Shown in pieces: positions 14,344 through 19,859 of a stretch of 19,859 nucleotides of DNA. Both the position numbers and the translations under genes were made by a program. The DNA comes from Bacteroidota bacterium (GTDB lineage: Bacteria; Bacteroidota; Bacteroidia; Flavobacteriales; Weeksellaceae): contig JAEZYN010000137.1 in the NCBI GenBank assembly GCA_023419095.1, forward strand, positions 1 through 19,859, read 5' to 3'. A model generated the notes under the pieces. The model ran no database searches and was not told where the DNA came from. It worked only from the letters and a program-made list of their open reading frames with translations. The first letter of the stretch is position 1, and every line of letters begins with the position of its first letter.

Positions 14344-15771
14344 ATGGATTCATACAAAAACCCACTTGAAGAGCGATATTCGAGCGAAGAAATGCTTTAT
14401 AATTTCTCGCCGAACAACAAGTTCAGGAATTGGCGCAAACTGTGGATTGCGCTTGCCGAAATACAGAAAGATCTTGGCCTCAACATCACCGATGAGCAGA
14501 TCTCGGCACTGAAAGACAACGCGGAAAATATTGATTTTAAAAAAGCTGCTGAATACGAAAAAAAGTTCCGACATGATGTGATGGCTCATGTCCACACGTA
14601 CGGAGATGCCGCGCCCTCTGCGAAAGGCATTATTCACCTCGGCGCCACGTCCGCTTTTGTGGGAGATAATACCGATCTTATTCAGATGCGGGACGGACTT
14701 TTGCTTTTGCGCAGACAGCTTGTGAATGTGATCAGCGGACTTTCAGATTTTGCTATAAAGTACAAAGACCTTCCCACACTGGGTTTTACACATTATCAGC
14801 CGGCTCAGCTCACTACTGTTGGCAAGCGCGCGACGCTTTGGCTGCAGTCTTTGATTTTAGATTTTGAGGAACTTGAATTTTTTATTGAAACGCTTCGCTT
14901 CCGCGGTGTAAAAGGCACCACAGGAACTGCTGCAAGTTTTCTGGAGCTTTTCGAAGGTGATTATTCAAAAGTGAAACATCTTGATCGCGAACTTTCCAGA
15001 CGTTTCGGCTTCGACAAAGTTTTCGGCGTTTCGGGCCAGACTTATGACCGAAAAATCGATGCTAAAGTCCTGGCGTTGCTGAGCAACATTGCGCAGTCGG
15101 CGCATAAATTTACGAATGATCTGCGGCTTTTGCAGAATTTAAAGGAAATTGAAGAGCCATTTGAGAAAGACCAGATCGGATCGTCCGCCATGGCCTACAA
15201 AAGAAATCCAATGCGTTCTGAACGTATCGGTTCACTGGCGAAATTTGTAATGTCGCTGTCATCCAGTTCCGCGATGGTAGCGGCTACACAGTGGTTTGAA
15301 AGGACACTTGATGATTCTGCGAACAAACGTTTGGCTATTCCGCAGGCATTTTTGGCCGTTGATGCAATTTTGCTGATCTGGAATAACATAATGAACGGGA
15401 TTGTGGTTTACGAAAAGCGCATCCAGAAGCATATCATGGACGAACTTCCGTTCATGGCTACAGAATATATCATCATGGAGGAAGTGAAAGCCGGCGGCGA
15501 CCGTCAGGAAATTCACGAGATTATCCGTGTACACTCAATGGAAGCTTCAAAAAAAGTGAAAATCGAAGGAAAGGAAAATGATCTTATTGAACGGATTCTG
15601 AATGATTCACGTTTAAAAATGGACAAGGAAAAATTTATGCAGGTCTTGGATCCTAAAAATTTTATCGGCTTTGCACCTGTGCAAACCGAAGAATTTATCG
15701 AAAATGAGGTGCGTCCTATTCTTGCTAAATATAACGGACTCATCGGTCTGGACTCCGATCTGAAAGTTTAA
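14344..15771 (+). CDS. purB: Adenylosuccinate lyase, long eukaryote-like form
   Basis: PurB acts twice in purine synthesis: it splits SAICAR to AICAR plus fumarate, and adenylosuccinate to AMP plus fumarate. The 475 residues carry HLGATSAFVGDNTDL, TLGFTHYQPAQLTTVGKRA and the fumarase-superfamily signature SSAMAYKRNPMRSERIGSLA. The stretch after the signature (QWFERTLDDSANKR, ELPFMATEYIIMEEVKAGG, then RQEIHEIIRVHS and NDLIERI) closely follows human ADSL as I remember it, more than the roughly 430-450-residue B. subtilis type. It has its own promoter and terminator, so it is not in an operon with purL despite lying next to it. Confidence 0.95.
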   Translation: MDSYKNPLEERYSSEEMLYNFSPNNKFRNWRKLWIALAEIQKDLGLNITDEQISALKDNAENIDFKKAAEYEKKFRHDVMAHVHTYGDAAPSAKGIIHLGATSAFVGDNTDLIQMRDGLLLLRRQLVNVISGLSDFAIKYKDLPTLGFTHYQPAQLTTVGKRATLWLQSLILDFEELEFFIETLRFRGVKGTTGTAASFLELFEGDYSKVKHLDRELSRRFGFDKVFGVSGQTYDRKIDAKVLALLSNIAQSAHKFTNDLRLLQNLKEIEEPFEKDQIGSSAMAYKRNPMRSERIGSLAKFVMSLSSSSAMVAATQWFERTLDDSANKRLAIPQAFLAVDAILLIWNNIMNGIVVYEKRIQKHIMDELPFMATEYIIMEEVKAGGDRQEIHEIIRVHSMEASKKVKIEGKENDLIERILNDSRLKMDKEKFMQVLDPKNFIGFAPVQTEEFIENEVRPILAKYNGLIGLDSDLKV

Positions 15772-15779
15772 AATGATTT

Positions 15780-15808
15780 TGCAGGCTGTTTTGTCTGCAT
15801 TTTTTTTT
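15780..15808 (+). terminator. Intrinsic terminator of purB
   Basis: TGCAGGC (15780-15786) pairs with GTCTGCA (15793-15799), with one G-T pair and loop TGTTTT, followed directly by nine T residues. Confidence 0.85.
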
Positions 15809-15861
15809 GTTATTTTTAAAATTTAGCAATACGTAAACTGATTTTAATCAATAAAAATAAA

Positions 15862-15903
15862 GGCAAGTTCAAGCTAGCTTCGCCGATGAAAATATCAATA
15901 TGA
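15862..15903 (+). promoter_or_regulatory. purL leader: hairpin and five-codon ORF overlapping the start
   Basis: GGCAAG (15862-15867) can pair with CTTCGCC (15878-15884) with one bulge, around the perfect palindrome AAGCTAGCTT (15871-15880). Right after it, the ATG at 15886 opens a five-codon ORF, MKISI, whose TGA stop overlaps the purL ATG (ATGA at 15900-15903). Such an overlap can couple translation. It may be chance; no known purine riboswitch structure is visible. Confidence 0.25.
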
Positions 15904-18900
15904 AGACCCGAATTTTTGTAGAAAAACGTGGAATTTTCGATGTAGAAAGTCCGCAGATTTTTAGTGAGCTGAAAAACATTGTGCCCAATCTTGAAAATGT
16001 GAAAGTGTACAACATTTACGATATTTTCGGGCTCGACAGTTCGGAAATAGAAAGAGTGGTTTTCAATACTTTCGTCGATCCTGTAACCGACATTTTGCAT
16101 GATGAAAATCCGGCGAAAGACCTCTTTTTTGCGATGGAGTTTTTGCCCGGTCAGTATGATCAGCGCGCGGATTCTGCACAGCAGTGCATCACGCTACTCA
16201 CCGGGCGGACAGATTCTACTGTACGAACAGGAAAACTGATCGAATTGTTTGGTGTTGAACGTGACCAACTTCACGTTTTAAAATCTCATCTCATAAATAA
16301 AGTCGAAAGTCAGGAAAAAGATCTCTCAAAACTCGAGATTCCTCCGGTTGAAAGACCGGGTCCGGTTGTGATTCACGATGGTTTTATCGCCTGGACTGAA
16401 TCTAAACTTAAAGATTTTTACAAAAATCATGGTTTTGCTTTCGGTTTTGATGATTTACTTTTTATTCAATCTTATTTTAAAGCGGAAAACCGAGACCCGA
16501 CCGAGACCGAACTCAAAGTTTTAGATACCTACTGGAGCGACCACTGCCGACACACTACGTTTGAAACGGAACTTACCGGCATCCAGTTTGAAGGAGCTTT
16601 TAAAGAAACCTTACAAAGAATTTTTAGTGATTATCTCGAAAAGCGAAAGTTTCTTGGCAGAGAGGCTAAACCGGTTTCGCTGATGGATCTGGCCACCGTT
16701 TGTGCGAAATATTTCCATAAAACAGGAAAACTCGAAAATTTAGTGATATCCGATGAAATCAACGCGTGCACGGTCGAGATTGAAGCAGAATTTGACGGCA
16801 AAAAGGAACCTTGGTATTTGCTTTTCAAAAATGAAACACACAATCATCCGACCGAAATCGAGCCTTTTGGCGGTGCATCTACGTGTCTGGGCGGTGCAAT
16901 CCGCGATCCGCTTTCCGGACGTGCTTTTGTCTATCAGGCTATGCGTCTCAGCGGTGCTGCAGACGTATTGGAACCTATTTCCGCTACAATTCCCGGCAAA
17001 TTGCCGCAGCGAACGATTACAAAACAGGCAGCGAACGGCTATTCATCGTACGGAAACCAAATCGGTTTAGCCACAACGCATGTAAGCGAAATTTATCACG
17101 AAGGCTACAGAGCAAAGAGAATGGAAGTTGGATTTGTCGTCGGAGCTGTTAAAAAAGATTGGGTTCGCCGGGAAAAACCTGTTGATGGCGATATCGTAAT
17201 TTTATTGGGAGGTGCCACAGGTCGGGACGGCGTTGGTGGTGCAACGGGCAGCTCAAAGGAACAGGATGAAACCGCAATCCACACTTTATCTACAGAAGTT
17301 CAGAAGGGAAATCCGGTGGAAGAGCGCAAGATTCAAAGGCTTTTTAGAAATCCCAAAGTTACTTCGCTGATAAAGAAGTCGAACGATTTTGGGGCGGGTG
17401 GCGTTTCAGTGGCGATCGGGGAGATTGCGGAATCACTTGACATTAATCTTGATGTTTTGCCTTTAAAATATGGTGGTCTGAACGGTACCGAATTGGCCAT
17501 TTCCGAATCGCAGGAGAGAATGGCGGTAGTGATAGAAGCAAAAGATAAAGAAGACTTTATAAAATACTGTCAGGATGAAAATATACGCGCCGTGGAAGTT
17601 GCCAGGGTAAATGACTCCGGGCGTATGCAAATGTACTGGCGCGGGGAAAAGATTGTGGATTTGAGCCGCGGTTTCCTTGACTCGAACGGATGTGCGAAAA
17701 GTCAAGATGTAGAAGTTACGCACCTTAAAAATGTTAAGACCAATTCACCGGCTTTTTCAGAGGACGCTTTTTATAAAGCACTTTCAGATAAATCCTCGGC
17801 CTCACAAAAAGGACTTGTAGAAATGTTTGACTCGTCTGTTGGTGGAACGACTGTATTGATGCCGTTTGGCGGACGGTATCAGTTAACCGAAGCAGAAGGC
17901 AGCGTCCAGACGTTGCCGGTTTTAGATGCCAAAAACGTGGAGACCGTTTCGCTGGCGGCCTGGGGTTTTGATGCAGAAATGTCTTCACAGAATTCGATGA
18001 TAGGTGCAGCGAATGCTGTGGTAGAAAGCGTGGCTAAAATTGTTGCGATGGGCGGCGACTATCGGAAAATCAGGCTTAGTTTTCAGGAGTATTTCGAGAA
18101 ACTCGGAAGAGACCCGTCAAAGTGGGGTAAGCCATTAGCTTCGCTTTTAGGCGCCTATGACGCGCAAATAAATCTCGAACTGGCTGCCATCGGCGGGAAA
18201 GATTCCATGAGCGGGACTTTTCAGGATATACATGTGCCACCAACGCTGATTTCGTTTGCATGTGCCAGTGGACTCAAGAGAAATATCATTTCTCCGGAGT
18301 TTAAAAAAGTGGGGAATAAGCTGTATTTTTTTCATCATATTCCGTCTGAAAGCGGTCTTCCAGATTACGTCGCATTAAAGCAAATCTTCGAATTTATTTT
18401 TAAAAATATTGAGAGTGGTTGTATAAAATCGGTCAAGACCGTGAAGGATGGCGGCGTGGCAGTCGCACTTGCTAAAATGAGTTTCGGCAACATGTTGGGT
18501 GCTGAGGTCTGTGTGCCTGATGATTTACTTTTAATGAAAAGCTGTGGCAGTTTTATAATAGAAAGTACAGAAATATTAGATCATTCGTTACTTCAATTTA
18601 TTGGTGAAGTTAAAAGTCATGAAAAATTGATAATCAATAGTTTTAAGTTTAATATTGAAAAATTACTTGAAATAAACAGTTCTGTTTTTGAGCAACTTTT
18701 TCCCACAGTTGAATCCGAAAAAATTGAATTGCGAATTGATTTGAATCTTAATAGTGTAAGTCAAAAGCCGGTAATTTTACGCAAGCATAATCTTGTGTCA
18801 CCGCGTGTTTTCGCACCGGTTTTTCCGGGTACCAATTGCGAATTCGAGACTCAGAACGCTTTCACAAGAGAAGGTGCATTGGTCCGAAGTCTGCCACTGA

Positions 18901-19589
18901 TCAATCTGAACAGCCAACTTTTGAAAGAGAGTATTGACGCCTGGATTTCGGAAATCTCGCAGGCACAGATTCTGGTGTTTTCCGGTGGATTTTCCGCGGG
19001 TGATGAGCCGGACGGTTCAGCGAAATTTATTGTAAATGTGCTTAAAAATCCATCGATGATGGAGGCGGTTCAACGTTTTCTGGAACGGGACGGAATGATA
19101 CTCGGTATCTGTAATGGTTTTCAGGCGTTGGTTAAATCGGGGTTGTTGCCCTTTGGTGAAATTCGTGATTTGGACGCAGATGCGCCTACTTTAGCCCACA
19201 ACGCCATCCGGCGGCATATTTCCCAGATGGCCGATGTGCAGATCAGCAATGATTCCTCGCCTTGGCTGAAAGGAATGAAAGACCAGATTTACACGATTCC
19301 GGTTTCGCATGGTGAGGGCCGGTTTGTAGCGTCAGAAAAAGTGATTACGAATCTGTATCAAAATGGACAGATTGCGACGCAATATGTGGATCTTGACGGA
19401 AATATTTCGCACGGTATGCCGTTCAATCCAAATAATTCACTTTTTGGAATTGAAGGAATCACAGACAGGTCAGGTAAAATTTTTGGCAGAATGGGACATC
19501 CTGAAAGATTCGCGGAGGGATTATTTAAAAATATTCCAACCGCTGATTATCACAATATATTCCGGAATGGAGTTGAATATTTTAAATAA
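15900..19589 (+). CDS. purL: Phosphoribosylformylglycinamidine synthase, large single-chain form
   Basis: PurL converts FGAR, glutamine and ATP to FGAM in step four of purine synthesis. The 1229 residues match the large fused type, which includes its own glutaminase. Order: N-terminal PurS-like domain (about 1-150), linker, then the FGAM synthetase core with VLDTYWSDHCRHTTFETEL, FKNETHNHPTEIEPFGGAST, GGATGRDGVGGATGSS and SNDFGAGGVSVAIGEIAE. The second AIRS-like half contains VKDGGVAVALAKMSFGNM. The C-terminal class I amidotransferase (from about 970) has APVFPGTNCEFETQNAF, the nucleophile Cys in GICNGFQALVKSGLLPFG, and the His/Glu pair at GHPERFAEG. The start at 15900 fits relatives whose N-terminus reads RIFVEK. 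Confidence 0.97.
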   Translation: MKTRIFVEKRGIFDVESPQIFSELKNIVPNLENVKVYNIYDIFGLDSSEIERVVFNTFVDPVTDILHDENPAKDLFFAMEFLPGQYDQRADSAQQCITLLTGRTDSTVRTGKLIELFGVERDQLHVLKSHLINKVESQEKDLSKLEIPPVERPGPVVIHDGFIAWTESKLKDFYKNHGFAFGFDDLLFIQSYFKAENRDPTETELKVLDTYWSDHCRHTTFETELTGIQFEGAFKETLQRIFSDYLEKRKFLGREAKPVSLMDLATVCAKYFHKTGKLENLVISDEINACTVEIEAEFDGKKEPWYLLFKNETHNHPTEIEPFGGASTCLGGAIRDPLSGRAFVYQAMRLSGAADVLEPISATIPGKLPQRTITKQAANGYSSYGNQIGLATTHVSEIYHEGYRAKRMEVGFVVGAVKKDWVRREKPVDGDIVILLGGATGRDGVGGATGSSKEQDETAIHTLSTEVQKGNPVEERKIQRLFRNPKVTSLIKKSNDFGAGGVSVAIGEIAESLDINLDVLPLKYGGLNGTELAISESQERMAVVIEAKDKEDFIKYCQDENIRAVEVARVNDSGRMQMYWRGEKIVDLSRGFLDSNGCAKSQDVEVTHLKNVKTNSPAFSEDAFYKALSDKSSASQKGLVEMFDSSVGGTTVLMPFGGRYQLTEAEGSVQTLPVLDAKNVETVSLAAWGFDAEMSSQNSMIGAANAVVESVAKIVAMGGDYRKIRLSFQEYFEKLGRDPSKWGKPLASLLGAYDAQINLELAAIGGKDSMSGTFQDIHVPPTLISFACASGLKRNIISPEFKKVGNKLYFFHHIPSESGLPDYVALKQIFEFIFKNIESGCIKSVKTVKDGGVAVALAKMSFGNMLGAEVCVPDDLLLMKSCGSFIIESTEILDHSLLQFIGEVKSHEKLIINSFKFNIEKLLEINSSVFEQLFPTVESEKIELRIDLNLNSVSQKPVILRKHNLVSPRVFAPVFPGTNCEFETQNAFTREGALVRSLPLINLNSQLLKESIDAWISEISQAQILVFSGGFSAGDEPDGSAKFIVNVLKNPSMMEAVQRFLERDGMILGICNGFQALVKSGLLPFGEIRDLDADAPTLAHNAIRRHISQMADVQISNDSSPWLKGMKDQIYTIPVSHGEGRFVASEKVITNLYQNGQIATQYVDLDGNISHGMPFNPNNSLFGIEGITDRSGKIFGRMGHPERFAEGLFKNIPTADYHNIFRNGVEYFK

Positions 19590-19591
19590 AA

Positions 19592-19729
19592 TTATAAGCT
19601 TTATAGCTTATAAAGTTATATTATAAGCTTTTTGACTTATAAAGAAGACTTATAAGCTATTAACCTTATAATCAATAAATATTAGCAAAACAACTTATAT
19701 TGATTGTTTATAAGCAAATTAGCTTATAT
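19592..19729 (+). repeat. Five 22-bp palindromes at exact 29-bp period, probable operator array
   Basis: Copies start at 19592, 19621, 19650, 19679 and 19708. Each is two 9-base arms around 4 bases, consensus TTATAAGCT-N4-AGCTTATAA. Arms in order: TTATAAGCT/AGCTTATAA (perfect), TTATAAGCT/GACTTATAA, TTATAAGCT/ACCTTATAA, ATATTAGCA/AACTTATAT (weakest) and TTATAAGCA/AGCTTATAT. The four 7-base gaps (AGTTATA, AGAAGAC, TCAATAA, TGATTGT) are unrelated, so only the palindrome is conserved. This argues for protein binding, not simple tandem slippage. The array fills the gap from 2 bases after purL to 8 bases before the SatD-family start, and its last copy overlaps that gene's promoter. Confidence 0.85.
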
Positions 19730-19732
19730 TTG
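19704..19732 (+). promoter_or_regulatory. Consensus promoter of the SatD-family gene, inside the palindrome array
   Basis: TTG at 19704-19706, an 18-base spacer, then TATATTTG at 19725-19732: a full match to the Bacteroidota consensus. The ATG at 19738 is 5 bases further, so the mRNA is expected to be leaderless. The -33 element sits in the last spacer of the array and the fifth palindrome (19708-19729) covers the promoter spacer and the first bases of the -7 box. A bound protein would block RNA polymerase. Confidence 0.75.
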
Positions 19733-19737
19733 TATTA

Positions 19738-19859
19738 TGATTGCAGTCATTACTGGTGATATTATTAGCTCACAAAACGTCGATCCGGAATCCTGGTTGG
19801 GAAAACTTCGCGAATTGCTGGCTACGTGGTCGGAAACTCCGGAAAACTGGGAGATATAC
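19738..19859 (+). CDS. SatD-family protein, 5' part only
   Basis: Forty codons are visible, beginning MIAVITGDIISSQNVDP and continuing to the window edge with ETPENWEIY. The opening AVITGDIxxS is the characteristic start of SatD-family proteins (named after SatD of the Streptococcus mutans sat operon), which are widespread in Bacteroidota and often next to a DUF3307 membrane protein. From memory, many members have a C-terminal helix-turn-helix, which would make this the likely reader of the palindromes upstream; that part lies outside the window. No ribosome-binding site is needed if the mRNA is leaderless. Confidence 0.7.

Noticed and set aside
15816..16100. Minus-strand ORF of 94 codons
   Set aside because: It is antisense to the conserved start of purL, with no recognisable domain or promoter.
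19592..19613. First palindrome as terminator of purL
   Set aside because: The stem is AT-rich and is not followed by a T tract; it fits the operator series better.
19592..19729. CRISPR array
   Set aside because: The repeats are 22 bp palindromes with only 7-base gaps, far too short for spacers, and no cas gene is nearby.

Overview
The window is ordinary-looking chromosome of a member of the Bacteroidota, most likely Flavobacteriia close to Chryseobacterium/Kaistella. The evidence is the protein sequences themselves (the SucA, PurL, GlgC, ApaG and DUF721 proteins read like flavobacterial versions), A-rich ribosome-binding regions instead of strong Shine-Dalgarno sites, and repeated matches to the Bacteroidota promoter (-33 TTG, -7 TAnnTTTG). 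No rRNA, tRNA, insertion sequence, prophage or CRISPR array is visible, and no gene-free stretch exceeds about 300 bases.

Layout. (1) 1-2118: the 3' part of a multispanning membrane protein of the 'SpecificRecomb' family, overlapping tail to tail with a small DUF721/DciA-like gene. (2) 2318-4694: glgC (ADP-glucose pyrophosphorylase) with its own terminator, then a membrane-anchored SRPBCC/effector-binding-domain gene split by a one-base frameshift. (3) 4797-8885: sucA-sucB, the E1 and E2 subunits of 2-oxoglutarate dehydrogenase, as a two-gene operon closed by a terminator. (4) 8971-9357: apaG. (5) 13551 down to 9360, minus strand: a lipid A type acyltransferase, a family 2 glycosyltransferase, two tandem alpha/beta hydrolases and a frameshifted DEDDh exonuclease, probably a cell-envelope operon with an internal promoter. 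(6) 13638-14210: an exported thioredoxin-fold protein. (7) 14344-19589: two purine biosynthesis genes, purB (adenylosuccinate lyase, strikingly like the animal enzyme) and purL (FGAM synthase), each with its own leader. (8) 19590-19859: an array of palindromes followed by the start of a SatD-family gene.

The most notable signal is at 19592-19729. Five copies of a 22-bp palindrome (consensus TTATAAGCT-N4-AGCTTATAA) sit at an exact 29-bp period and fill the whole gap between purL and the SatD-family gene. The last copy lies between the -33 and -7 elements of a near-perfect promoter whose -7 box is only 5 bases from the start codon. It looks like a multi-site operator for an autoregulated, leaderless transcript. 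Two other genes (the DUF721 gene and the SRPBCC gene) show the same tight spacing of -7 box to start codon. Two independent single-base frameshifts within 6 kb could be real gene decay or consensus errors.
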